64,000 nt of DNA from PALSA-1296 sp037143335 (lineage in GTDB: Bacteria; Bacteroidota; Ignavibacteria; Palsa-1295). The stretch spans positions 23,871 through 87,870 of the forward strand of contig JBAWZA010000014.1 of assembly GCA_037143335.1 (NCBI GenBank), written 5' to 3'. Positions 33,584 to 42,678 of this stretch are shown one piece after another (the first letter of the stretch is position 1; every line of letters begins with the position of its first letter). Both the position numbers and the translations under genes were made by a program. Under the pieces are notes generated by a model. The model was not told where the DNA came from. It made no database searches and worked only from the letters and a program-made list of their open reading frames with translations.

Positions 33584-35722
33584 TTGTTGACACTTTACGG
33601 ACTTCATATCATCGATTGGCTCATCATCGCGCTCTATCTCGGGGTGTTAATTTTCATTGGTCGTTGGACAAAGAAGAAAGTAAAGAATACTGGAGATTTT
33701 TTTCAGGCGGGTCGAAGTTTCGGAAAGGTGATGACGAGCTTCCTGAATTTCGGAAATATGGTGAGTGCTGATCAAGCCGCCGGTGTTACAAGAGAGATTT
33801 ATCGCCAAGGTCTTTCAGGCGTATGGTTTCAGAATTTAGTACTCTTCATAACACCCTTCTATTGGTTCAGTTCTGTTTTGCAACGACGTGCTCGTTACGT
33901 TGCTCCTGGTGATATTTATGAACATCGCTTTCAATCCAAATTTCTCTCAGGTTTATTCGCAGTTTATTTGCTTCTCTCGGCAATCTATGGTTCGTCGCTC
34001 GGTTATCTGATTACAGGTAAAACGATGCAGGCAGTGCTCGTGAAACCCGAAATAGAGTGTACGACGTCGGAGAGGCAATCAGTTGCTATGTTCAGGGAGA
34101 TGAAGGCACTTGAGACAAAGCAATCTTCTTCGATTTCTCAATCTTCTCTCGGTGACGAAAGACGATTGACGACTGACGATTCACGACGACTTGATTATTT
34201 ACATGAACTTGAAAAGCGAGGTGAGATCAAGGCGAGTATTTCATATCTCGACCTCACTACTTTTTATATCATATACGGACTTGTGACTGCTGCTTATGTG
34301 ATAATGGGAGGATTATTTGCCGCTGCATATACTGATGTCTTACAAGGCATCATGATATTTTTCTTATCGACTGCACTTATCCCAGTTGGACTTCACGCAC
34401 TTGGGGGATTTTCGGGATTACATGCGAAAGTACCAGATGCAATGTTCGATCTATTCGGCTCAGGTGCCGGAAGCGAGTACACGTGGTACTTCGTGTTGAC
34501 GATGGTAATCGTGAATCTCATCGGACTTGCACCACGTAATTTCACTGTAGGGGGTTCTGCAAGAGACGATAATGCGGCCAGAATCGGGATGGTGAGCGGT
34601 GCATTTGCGAAACGGCTAATCATTATTGGTTGGGCTCTGACGGGTATGATTGCAGTAGGACTCTACGCCAACAAATTATCGGACGCTACTTTCATTTGGG
34701 GCACGATGACGCTGGACTTGCTCGGCACAGGTTTTGTGGGCTTGATGATAGCAAGTGTTCTTGCCGCGAACATGGCTTCGAAAGCCGGTTCCAGCTTAGA
34801 GTGGTCGGCGGCGTTTACAAAAAATATTTTACTACCACTGAGACCTCAGACATCCGATAAGCGCCAATTACTTTTTGGTCGCATCGTCATTTTTGCTGTG
34901 TTGATTGGTGGCATTGCTTTTGCGTATGCAGTTGACGATATCTTTGTGGTCTTCAAGTATGTGCTCTCAATCGGCACGGTGGTAGGTCCAGCGTTGTGGC
35001 TTGTTTATTTTTGGCGCAGACTCACGACAAAAGCAGTGATTACACAAATGCTGCTTTCTATACTTATCACGGTAGTAGTTCCGAATGTTGTGCCGACAAT
35101 TTCTGCGCTTCGAGAAGATGCATTTCTTACAAGCGAGGCGAAGGGGTACACAGAGGTTGCCATTGTTCGCGCGAAAGAATCGGACGTATCAGTTGGCATA
35201 GCAGCTTCTGTTGGTCAGAAAATTTCGAAATCTATCATCGTCGCACCAGTTCCGATTTTTTTTGAAAAGATAGAACACAAGCAACCGAATGATCCAGCAT
35301 CTAAAAAAATCGGCAAAGGTGCGTTCAAGTTTCAGCTCTGGATCCTCGCGAAGCTGGGGTTACCGTTGGAGAGTTTCTCGAAGGCTGGTTTATCTACGGC
35401 CTCTTTTGCATTCGATATTATTTTCCCGTTTATCATACTCTTCGTCGTAAGCTTATTCACCAAGCGAAATAGTGCGGAAGTACTCCGAGAGTTTTATGCA
35501 AGAGTTCACACTCCAGCTCTTGCAGACCAAGTGAGGGATGCGGAGGAAGTGCAGAAGCGAATTGATAATCCCGACCTTGTTGAAGCGGACAAGATATTTC
35601 CATCAACGGATTGGGAGTTCCCAAAGCCCACAAGACGTGATTTGTGGGGATTTGCGCTCTGCTGGGTTGGGGTTGCAGTGATTATTTTGCTTTATGTTGT
35701 CATCATGAATATTGGGTCGTAA
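33584..35722 (+). CDS. Sodium:solute symporter (SSS family)
   Basis: 712 residues from a TTG start (a second TTG follows directly). About 14 hydrophobic segments are visible. The N-terminus has the SSS motifs WLIIALYLGVLIFIGRW, NTGDFFQAGRS and PGDIYEHRF. Between helices 4 and 5 (about residues 155-215) there is an unusually long hydrophilic insertion that includes a peptide encoded by a GACGATTGAC-type repeat (34153-34190). A second, larger soluble insertion occurs before the last helices. It imports an unknown solute with Na+, plausibly a sugar, because a six-hairpin glycosidase gene follows after 9 bases. Confidence 0.88.
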   Translation: MLTLYGLHIIDWLIIALYLGVLIFIGRWTKKKVKNTGDFFQAGRSFGKVMTSFLNFGNMVSADQAAGVTREIYRQGLSGVWFQNLVLFITPFYWFSSVLQRRARYVAPGDIYEHRFQSKFLSGLFAVYLLLSAIYGSSLGYLITGKTMQAVLVKPEIECTTSERQSVAMFREMKALETKQSSSISQSSLGDERRLTTDDSRRLDYLHELEKRGEIKASISYLDLTTFYIIYGLVTAAYVIMGGLFAAAYTDVLQGIMIFFLSTALIPVGLHALGGFSGLHAKVPDAMFDLFGSGAGSEYTWYFVLTMVIVNLIGLAPRNFTVGGSARDDNAARIGMVSGAFAKRLIIIGWALTGMIAVGLYANKLSDATFIWGTMTLDLLGTGFVGLMIASVLAANMASKAGSSLEWSAAFTKNILLPLRPQTSDKRQLLFGRIVIFAVLIGGIAFAYAVDDIFVVFKYVLSIGTVVGPALWLVYFWRRLTTKAVITQMLLSILITVVVPNVVPTISALREDAFLTSEAKGYTEVAIVRAKESDVSVGIAASVGQKISKSIIVAPVPIFFEKIEHKQPNDPASKKIGKGAFKFQLWILAKLGLPLESFSKAGLSTASFAFDIIFPFIILFVVSLFTKRNSAEVLREFYARVHTPALADQVRDAEEVQKRIDNPDLVEADKIFPSTDWEFPKPTRRDLWGFALCWVGVAVIILLYVVIMNIGS
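34153..34190 (+). repeat. GACGATTGAC-type repeat inside the symporter gene
   Basis: A run of GACGA-based units (TGACGAAAGACGATTGACG, then ACTGACGATTCACGACGAC) in frame within the symporter. The same type of sequence, starting TGACGAAAG, occurs on the reverse strand at 53983-53944. It adds about 13 residues (GDERRLTTDDSRR) to a cytoplasmic loop. Confidence 0.55.
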
Positions 35723-35731
35723 TTTTGCACT

Positions 35732-37672
35732 ATGAAGACGCAACAACAGCATCCCGACGCAATCACGAACCCGACAGACACAGAATATTTTTTCATCGGT
35801 TCAGGCAAGATCCAAGCCGCGATTCAGTGGAGTAAAAATCCTGAATGCACCCCGCTCGGACTTATTCTCTCTATGCCACACCAGTTTAGTCGGAAGAATG
35901 GCTCGTATCTATTCCATCCTGAACTCGGTCTCTCCCGAACGATGATAACGGTTGTCATTGATGGTGTGCGTTACCAAGCGCGACATGATGATTTGACCGT
36001 ATGCTGGAGCGATTACGAAGGCGTGCCGAATGTTCTTGCTACTTGGCATGCGAACGGATGCGAGATTATGCAAAGTTTTCATTCTTCACCTGATTCACAT
36101 GCACTAATCGAATGGGTAGGCATTTTTGGTGCTGGTGATAGGAAAGTCGAGATTGAAACTGCACTCTACGCAAATCCAAATTTATTTTCTGCTTTCGGTT
36201 CAACAGATAAGGTGCTCTATGATACAGGATATAACAGTATATATTTGAGCGCACTACAAAAAGCAGGTACAAACGAACGTTACTTAACGGTGGAGTCTGA
36301 ATCTTTCGAAGGCGGAAAGGAAGTTCATCTTGTCTATGTAGCCGGAAAACAAAATGAGCGAGTCGAACTTCAACCTGCGTTCACTGCTGAGCGAGAATAT
36401 TGGCAAAAGACGAGTAGTCTTATTGCAGAAAATAATCCGAAGCTTGTTAGTCTTTTCAATGCCGCTAAGTTTGGACTGAGGGCAGTGGTTTCATCAACGG
36501 GCAGATTCGATTCCGGAGTCTGGCAGTACGGCATGGAGTGGGGAAGAGATGCCGCGATGGTTGCTGAAGGATTAATCTATTCAGGACAGTTTGAACTTGC
36601 CAAATCAGTCCTCCTGAATATTCTTACGCGTCTTTCAAATGCCAAGGGCATGGTCGCTGAGGCGAGCAGATTCAGAGGTGGAATTGAATCGGAGTTGGAT
36701 TCGAATGGTGAGGTGCTCAGTGCAATGCTTACATACGTTGAATGGACAGGTGATAGAAGAATCGTGTCTGAGAATTGGCAACGAATTTCTGCTATCGCTG
36801 ACTTCCTACTACTTCCCGAATTCTTAGATGATGCGACAGGAATGCTTAAAGCATCTCGCGAAATGTGGGAGCGCAATCAGGCGATGGGAATAAAATTTGG
36901 CTATGACGTTTCGCATCAGACTTTTGGAATTGTTGGATTGGAAGCTGCTGCAAAACTTGCCAAGATATTTGGGGATACTGAAAAACAATCTTTGTGGTTT
37001 AGTACTGCAACAAAGATGAGAAGTAGTTTCCATTCGCATCCAACTCAAAGTATGATTGAGTCGGGAAGAATCATCAAGCGACGATTGATTGATGGTAGCA
37101 TCCAACGTGAGCTTGAAATTGATTACACAAAAGAAAACTATAATTTCTATTCTCGTTTTACACCAGACGGTCTGCCTCTAGCGCAAAGAGGAGTGCATAA
37201 ACTTCAACCAGACATCGTGCAATGCCTACCGATTCTCTACGGAATTGTTGACCGTACATCGGAGATAGCGATAGCAACAATGTTGCAAATCGAAAATTTA
37301 TGGTCTCAAGCATGGGAAGGCGATGGTTACGGCCGCTATGATATTTCAGGCGAACCTGATTCTCCCGGTCCATGGCCACTAGCAACAGGGATTGTAGCAG
37401 AAGCATATTTTGAAATGGGTATGAACAATGAGGGGATGAAGGCACTTGACTGGCTCATCGAACGCGGCGGCGAGGGGGGATCATTTTTCGAATTTTACGG
37501 AGATCGCCCAACCCCACCACTTCCACCAATCGGCGTTCTTCCATGGGTTTGGGCGCAGATCATCGCATTAATTGTCAAAGGAATTCTTGGTGCAAGAATC
37601 GAGAATGGTGAGTTAACATTCTCATCAAAGTTGCCAGAGCTGGACGCGAAGTTGAGATTCCAAAATCAATGA
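35732..37672 (+). CDS. Six-hairpin glycosidase / glycogen-debranching-like enzyme
   Basis: 646 residues, no signal peptide. The N-terminal third is a beta-sandwich; from about residue 235 it has (alpha/alpha)6-barrel features: YGMEWGRDAAMVAEGL, RGGIESELDSNGEVL, GYGRYDISGEPDSPGPWP. These resemble amylo-alpha-1,6-glucosidase/GH15-like glycosidases, where acidic residues in such segments are catalytic (the Asp in WGRDAA and a Glu near DSNGEV are candidates). It overlaps the next gene by 4 bases. The substrate is unknown; the upstream transporter suggests it acts on an imported saccharide. Confidence 0.75.
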   Translation: MKTQQQHPDAITNPTDTEYFFIGSGKIQAAIQWSKNPECTPLGLILSMPHQFSRKNGSYLFHPELGLSRTMITVVIDGVRYQARHDDLTVCWSDYEGVPNVLATWHANGCEIMQSFHSSPDSHALIEWVGIFGAGDRKVEIETALYANPNLFSAFGSTDKVLYDTGYNSIYLSALQKAGTNERYLTVESESFEGGKEVHLVYVAGKQNERVELQPAFTAEREYWQKTSSLIAENNPKLVSLFNAAKFGLRAVVSSTGRFDSGVWQYGMEWGRDAAMVAEGLIYSGQFELAKSVLLNILTRLSNAKGMVAEASRFRGGIESELDSNGEVLSAMLTYVEWTGDRRIVSENWQRISAIADFLLLPEFLDDATGMLKASREMWERNQAMGIKFGYDVSHQTFGIVGLEAAAKLAKIFGDTEKQSLWFSTATKMRSSFHSHPTQSMIESGRIIKRRLIDGSIQRELEIDYTKENYNFYSRFTPDGLPLAQRGVHKLQPDIVQCLPILYGIVDRTSEIAIATMLQIENLWSQAWEGDGYGRYDISGEPDSPGPWPLATGIVAEAYFEMGMNNEGMKALDWLIERGGEGGSFFEFYGDRPTPPLPPIGVLPWVWAQIIALIVKGILGARIENGELTFSSKLPELDAKLRFQNQ

Positions 37673-38553
37673 GCATACAATCCTTTCTCAAGCGAAGAAG
37701 AACTCAATTTCTAAAGTACCGCTTCATGCTGGTAGCAGTTTGTACTTTTTTCTTGGTCTTAATCTTTCCACTTTCCACAACCATATCGGCTCATCATACA
37801 CGGCTCTATGCTTGCGCACTTGCCAGTGACGATCCCTCGGCATTTATGGGTGGCAGTTCGATAGGTGGTGGACTTTGGCAAAGTGATGATACTGGCAGAA
37901 CCTGGAAGCAACTTGGATGGAAGCATGTGAAATGTTATTCGGTTGATATCGTTCAGAAAAGTAACGGTAAAATAATTTATGAGGCATGTGGGAATGGGCT
38001 CTTGAGATCAACCGACGCAGGAGTCTCATGGAGAATGACCACCGATTGGAGAATGACGGAAGTAATGGATGTTGCGGTGGATCAAAAACATCCGCAAAAT
38101 ATCTATATCGCAACCGCAGGCGCAATATGGAAAAGTGATGATGCAGGTGCCAACTGGTTCGAGACGGATGCAGAGTTGAGCAGTCCGATCTTTGTATCAG
38201 AGCTTAAAATTGATCCCGACAATAATAGCATGTTGCATGCCTCGACTTCGAGAGGAATATTTGCATCGCATGATGGCGGAGTTGATTGGCAATATAAAGC
38301 TCCCTCACCGAATGAGTGGTGTAGTGTATTGTATCAGAATCTCAAATATTCCGGCGGTAAAGATGGAATTGAGAACATTAATGCGGGTCCCAAAAATATT
38401 CACTCACTTCTAGTAGTAGGTAATCGAATAATTGCTGGTTCGTTAAATGGTGGAATCTGGTTGGTAGATATGAAACAGTCCAAGAAAATCTGTACACAAA
38501 TCGGTTTGGAGAAGTTGCAGATTTGGAAATTGAAATCATATATAGTAAAATAA
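37669..38553 (+). CDS. Asp-box (BNR) repeat secreted protein
   Basis: 294 residues with a signal peptide/anchor (about 18-38) and at least four Asp-box motifs of the SxDxGxxW type (SDDTGRTW, STDAGVSW, SDDAGANW, SHDGGVDW), which mark beta-propeller sialidase-like or BNR proteins. At this length it is a short or partial propeller. No sialidase catalytic Arg triad is apparent. Start codon overlaps the glycosidase stop (ATGA), indicating translational coupling. Function unknown; possibly ligand binding in the same saccharide-use unit. Confidence 0.7.
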   Translation: MSIQSFLKRRRTQFLKYRFMLVAVCTFFLVLIFPLSTTISAHHTRLYACALASDDPSAFMGGSSIGGGLWQSDDTGRTWKQLGWKHVKCYSVDIVQKSNGKIIYEACGNGLLRSTDAGVSWRMTTDWRMTEVMDVAVDQKHPQNIYIATAGAIWKSDDAGANWFETDAELSSPIFVSELKIDPDNNSMLHASTSRGIFASHDGGVDWQYKAPSPNEWCSVLYQNLKYSGGKDGIENINAGPKNIHSLLVVGNRIIAGSLNGGIWLVDMKQSKKICTQIGLEKLQIWKLKSYIVK

Positions 38554-38560
38554 GTAAAGA

Positions 38561-40252
38561 ATGGCACACGGATTACACAGATTTTACAGAAGGCCACGGA
38601 GTTGTCCGCGGGAATCCGTCCAATCCGTGAAATCTGTGTGCTATCTGCTTCTTCTTTTGATTGCAACAACAGCTTTCGGGCAGTCAAACGAATTCAAAGA
38701 AAAAATTCTTCATCAGATCGCATCCAAACATTATCCACCGACTTTTTCAGCTGTAGCGGCGAAGTTACGAACAGGAGTTAATCGAGATATTGCTTTGAAG
38801 CAGCTCGATACGTTACTCGACAGGGAGTATGGTGATATGTTTTGGATGTATGGCTGTACTGGGCTATACTTATCGACAAAGGAAGAGTTACCGCAATCAT
38901 ATAAAAAGAAAATGCGAGAGTGTTGGAAAAAATGTACTCCATACCGAGGAGATACCGAGAATCATTTCTTGATGTATTATGCCTCGCTCTTCTTGCTTTC
39001 GGAGGAGTGGCCAAATGAATCTGCTGATGCTTGGTTCTTGGGAAAATCCTCAACCGAAATTCATAATGAATCCAAAGATTATCTTGACTTCTGGATAAAT
39101 AGAACAGTGCGTTTTGGTCAGATCGAATTCGACTCACCTCGCTATCTCTACTACTTTATCACTCCGTTAGTTCTGCTTGTTGAGTATTCGAGGGATACCG
39201 GGATGAAGCATAAGAGCGAAATGATGCTTGAAGTCTTGCTTGCCGATTATGCGACGATGTATGTGAATGGCAATTTTTGTGGTGCGCACTCACGAATCAG
39301 CTCCGATGTCGTATTTAATACGCGAAAATCAGAAGCCTCGTCTTATGGCGAATATTTTTTTGAAGACTCTGTCACACATTTATTGCCCGATATCGCATTT
39401 GCCGCACTTTCATCGTTCCATATTCCGAGCATCATTAAGAAAATCGCCCATCAGAAATCAAAAACATTCGTACAAATAGAAATGAAACGGAGTCGTGACG
39501 CGATCCGATTTGATAAACAGATGAGTACGCCAGTTCACAAATATACTTATATGACGCCTCAATATGCGTTAGGTTCAATCCAGGGAGGACTAATTCAACC
39601 TATCCAGCAACAGTCATGGAGCTTGACATTGAATTCCAATCAGAAGTATAACACTATATTTGGTTTGCATCCATACATCTCAGAAACCGAACTCGGAAAA
39701 TATTTTCCCGAAGAGCCTTCGTTCATGCTAGAAAAAATTGAAGGCGTGAAGAATGGATACACCAGTGAAAATAAATGGGTGGGTGGTTCGCCATGTGAGA
39801 AAATTTGTCAAGATACGAATCAGCTATGGTGCAAATACAATATTTCAACAGAGATCCGCTCTCAGCATGTAGATATATTCTTGCCTGATTGGGGTGTATT
39901 TCTAAAGAAAGATCAAGATCAGTATCTCATTCAATATGATTCACTACTTGTTCTTATTGAGCCACATACTCCAAGCACGTTAACTACAGAGGCTGGAGGG
40001 CTTAGGCTCCGAATGAGTGTTAAATCAAGCATGGCAGGTTATCACCTTGTGTGCATGAAAGTTGGCGAAACTCTTGATTATAGGAATGCAATGGAAGTGT
40101 GCGACAGACCAAGTATTAGCCCTGATTCGTTGAGGGAGAAAAAACTCTACGATTCACCATTCATCGAATCAGTATTCGGAAGTGCAATTCTAAAAGTGAA
40201 ATGCGGTACGGAGGAGCGAACCCTTGACTTCATAACGAACACTATCCGTTGA
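38561..40252 (+). CDS. Secreted protein of unknown function; start inside a palindromic element
   Basis: 563 residues from the ATG at 38561, but the GTG at 38627 is an attractive alternative start because it directly precedes a normal signal peptide (KSVCYLLLLLIATTAFGQ). The first 27 residues of the longer form are entirely encoded by a palindromic repeat. The body has a helical half (about 40-310, LREYGDMFWMYG-like segments) and a beta-rich half (about 330-540), a layout like toroid-plus-sandwich polysaccharide-degrading proteins, but no family was recognised. It is co-directional with the transporter and glycosidase. Its 3' end overlaps the convergent SGNH gene by 63 bases. Confidence 0.6.
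   Translation: MAHGLHRFYRRPRSCPRESVQSVKSVCYLLLLLIATTAFGQSNEFKEKILHQIASKHYPPTFSAVAAKLRTGVNRDIALKQLDTLLDREYGDMFWMYGCTGLYLSTKEELPQSYKKKMRECWKKCTPYRGDTENHFLMYYASLFLLSEEWPNESADAWFLGKSSTEIHNESKDYLDFWINRTVRFGQIEFDSPRYLYYFITPLVLLVEYSRDTGMKHKSEMMLEVLLADYATMYVNGNFCGAHSRISSDVVFNTRKSEASSYGEYFFEDSVTHLLPDIAFAALSSFHIPSIIKKIAHQKSKTFVQIEMKRSRDAIRFDKQMSTPVHKYTYMTPQYALGSIQGGLIQPIQQQSWSLTLNSNQKYNTIFGLHPYISETELGKYFPEEPSFMLEKIEGVKNGYTSENKWVGGSPCEKICQDTNQLWCKYNISTEIRSQHVDIFLPDWGVFLKKDQDQYLIQYDSLLVLIEPHTPSTLTTEAGGLRLRMSVKSSMAGYHLVCMKVGETLDYRNAMEVCDRPSISPDSLREKKLYDSPFIESVFGSAILKVKCGTEERTLDFITNTIR
38564..38641. repeat. Imperfect palindrome, 27-base arms around a 24-base centre
   Basis: Left arm 38564-38590 and right arm 38615-38641 are inverted copies at 21 of 27 positions. 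The arms are built of CACGGATT-like units. The element begins ATGGCACACGGAT (38561-38573), nearly identical to the start of the element at 44966. It has the same arm and centre lengths as the element at 60425-60503. Confidence 0.75.
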
Positions 40253-41254
40253 ATTAGCAAGTACATCCTGCTCTATAATTCCTGAATTCCATTTCGCGAT
40301 TTTATCAGCAAGCAACTGGGTCATCTTGTGTGCACCGTTTGCATTGAGATGATAGGAATCTAAAAATTCAGCATCAGAAAAGAGAGTTGAATTGTCGAAA
40401 TTCCAGATAGGTATGCGATTCTGTTCCGCGATTCGTTGGACTGCTAAATAAGCTTCTGACTTGTGGAGATAAGGCATGTCAGCGAGAGATTCAACCTGCG
40501 GACGAACGGGAGCATTAAAAAATGCAAATGGTATATGATACTTTTTGCACAGCTCATAAATTGCATTCAGATCTTTGAGATAAGATTGTTCAAGCCGATA
40601 TGATGAGTCACGTTCAAACATATTCTCGCCAAAAGAGAGGCGTTGGAAAAAATTCGGGTTATGCACATCATTGAATGCATGATTTAGCGCAAACAGATAG
40701 ATATGGAAATTCTGTCCGTCCAAAATGGACGAAAGAGAATTTGGCCCGTATCGAATGACATTGGACAACGATTTTGATTTAATCTGAATGTCGGTGCTGT
40801 CGTCATCGGTGACACTTGCATGGATAATGGATTTACCATTCAACTCTTGCAGGAAAACACCATATACTACTCTATCCGGTCGTAGCCCATGCTCAAGTAA
40901 GGCTCGGAACATGATAAGATTGGAGTTCGCAAAGAAGCCACCTGCACCAGCATTTGTCGCATATAAATTGAGGTGCAGCTCGCCGAATGACGAGTCCAAA
41001 TAGGATTGATTAATACCACGCTCAACGACGGAACTTCCTAAGAGGAGTAAATGATGTGTAGCGTTTGCCCGTGATTGATTTTCTTTTTCTTGATCCAGTG
41101 TGATCTGTGCGCGGAGCATCGCATGGAATGTGCGCTTGTTGGAAATCGGCAAGTGAGGGATTGCATAAAAAGCGATCGCAATACATGCATAGGCAACGAC
41201 AAGTATCGGCAAAAACTGCACACATAGGTTAAGTACTGCTTTGTATCCTTTCAT
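40190..41254 (-). CDS. SGNH hydrolase-like membrane-anchored protein
   Basis: 354 residues with one N-terminal membrane helix (about 10-32). The soluble domain has the nucleophile block LLLGSSVVERG, an oxyanion-like Asn block, and the catalytic DSYHLNANGAHKMT (Asp-x-x-His) near residue 315. Such proteins pair with MBOAT acyltransferases to modify polysaccharides or cell-wall polymers (as AlgJ/AlgX or DltD do). It starts in the MBOAT stop codon (TAATG overlap). Its 3' end overlaps the convergent upstream gene by 63 bases. Confidence 0.78.
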   Translation of the reverse strand: MKGYKAVLNLCVQFLPILVVAYACIAIAFYAIPHLPISNKRTFHAMLRAQITLDQEKENQSRANATHHLLLLGSSVVERGINQSYLDSSFGELHLNLYATNAGAGGFFANSNLIMFRALLEHGLRPDRVVYGVFLQELNGKSIIHASVTDDDSTDIQIKSKSLSNVIRYGPNSLSSILDGQNFHIYLFALNHAFNDVHNPNFFQRLSFGENMFERDSSYRLEQSYLKDLNAIYELCKKYHIPFAFFNAPVRPQVESLADMPYLHKSEAYLAVQRIAEQNRIPIWNFDNSTLFSDAEFLDSYHLNANGAHKMTQLLADKIAKWNSGIIEQDVLANSTDSVRYEVKGSLLRTAFHF

Positions 41255-42678
41255 TAGAATTGAAAATAAATGAAAGGTTTCGAACTATCTGCGCCTGCAG
41301 CAAGCACTATCGCAAGAAGTGGACCTAAAATAAGTGCGCGTTGCCAAAGCGTCGAGCGCGCTATGAAATGCTCGCCTCGTGATGTATATTGTGCAATATC
41401 AATCACCAATCCAACAAACAGAAATGGAATTACATAAACTGTTGAACCCATGTGAGAGATGCCACCGCTGAACGAACACATTCTCCTGATATACAAAATC
41501 GCTGTAGAAATATCCGGGCTACGGAAAATAATAAATGCAAATGCGGCTAACGTGAAGATAAAAAACATTTTCAAGATGCGAAGCGGTAAAATGAGAGTTT
41601 GGGGATTTTTCGAAGAGCTACGTTTTGGAGAGATTTTAAGAAATGCCTTGTGAATTCCTAAATAGATGCCATTGAGTCCGCCCCACACAATGTAAGTCCA
41701 ATTCGCACCGTGCCACAATCCGCCGATGAGCATCGTAAGGAAGTTATTGAGATAGGTTCTAAACTCGCCTTTGCGATTTCCACCAAGTGGGATATAGACA
41801 TAGTCGCGAAGCCAACTCGAAAGTGAAATATGCCAACGCCTCCAAAATTCAGTAATGTTTTCCGAAAAGTATGGAGTGGAAAAATTGAGATTCAACTCGA
41901 TACCGAATAATTTACTCACGCCCCGAGCTATATCCGAATACCCTGCGAAGTCACCATAAAGTTGAATTGCGAAAAGATACATTCTTAGAATCAAATCACC
42001 GCTCCCCATCGAGTCCATCTGGGTAAATGCCTCGCTTATCATCGGTGCGAGGATATCTGCCACAACAACCTTTCGCACATACCCAATTATGATCAGCGTA
42101 ATTCCATCTCGAATCTGTTCAATCTTGATTTTCCGCTCCTGAGTAAGCTGTGGCAAGAGCTGAGGTGCGCGAAGGATTGGTCCAGCGACAAGGTGAGGGA
42201 AGTAACAGACGAATAACGAAAAATCGAATAGATGAGGAGTTGGCTTGAGCTGGCCTCTATAGACATCAATAACATAAGCCATTGACATGAACGTATAGAA
42301 TGAAATTCCTATCGGCAGTACAAGAGCGAGAGTCGGGAGGTGGACTGCAAATCCGATTTTCGTCAGCACAACTGCAAAAGATTTCAAAAAGAAATCGCTG
42401 TATTTGAAAATAACTAAAACTCCGACATTTGATATGACCGAGAGAAGCATCCATCGCTTCTTGATTTTCTGCGACGTTGCTCGGTAAACTGCATGTGAGG
42501 CATAGAAGTCAACAACGATGGTAAGCGCCAGCAAACCTAAGAATCTCCAGTCCCACCAAGCATAAAAGAAAAGACTTGCAAACAGAAGCATCCTGTTCTG
42601 TCCCTTAAAAGGCAGAAGGTAGTAGAGTGCCAGAACGATTGGCAGAAAAATTGCGAATGCAAGTGAATTAAAGATCAT
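41254..42678 (-). CDS. MBOAT family O-acyltransferase (AlgI-like)
   Basis: 474 residues, about 10 membrane helices. The MBOAT signature is clear: ITEFWRRWHISLSSWLRDYV, YIPLGGNRKG and the active-site His region GGLWHGANWTYIVWGGLNG. AlgI-type proteins pass an acetyl group across the inner membrane for O-acetylation of an extracellular polymer. Neighbours support this: the SGNH partner downstream (1-base overlap) and an alpha/beta hydrolase upstream (4-base overlap). The polymer acetylated is not indicated. Confidence 0.93.
   Translation of the reverse strand: MIFNSLAFAIFLPIVLALYYLLPFKGQNRMLLFASLFFYAWWDWRFLGLLALTIVVDFYASHAVYRATSQKIKKRWMLLSVISNVGVLVIFKYSDFFLKSFAVVLTKIGFAVHLPTLALVLPIGISFYTFMSMAYVIDVYRGQLKPTPHLFDFSLFVCYFPHLVAGPILRAPQLLPQLTQERKIKIEQIRDGITLIIIGYVRKVVVADILAPMISEAFTQMDSMGSGDLILRMYLFAIQLYGDFAGYSDIARGVSKLFGIELNLNFSTPYFSENITEFWRRWHISLSSWLRDYVYIPLGGNRKGEFRTYLNNFLTMLIGGLWHGANWTYIVWGGLNGIYLGIHKAFLKISPKRSSSKNPQTLILPLRILKMFFIFTLAAFAFIIFRSPDISTAILYIRRMCSFSGGISHMGSTVYVIPFLFVGLVIDIAQYTSRGEHFIARSTLWQRALILGPLLAIVLAAGADSSKPFIYFQF

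Noticed and set aside
37669..38553. Sialidase
   Set aside because: Asp-boxes are present, but the protein is too short for a full propeller and the catalytic Arg and Tyr/Glu residues are not apparent.
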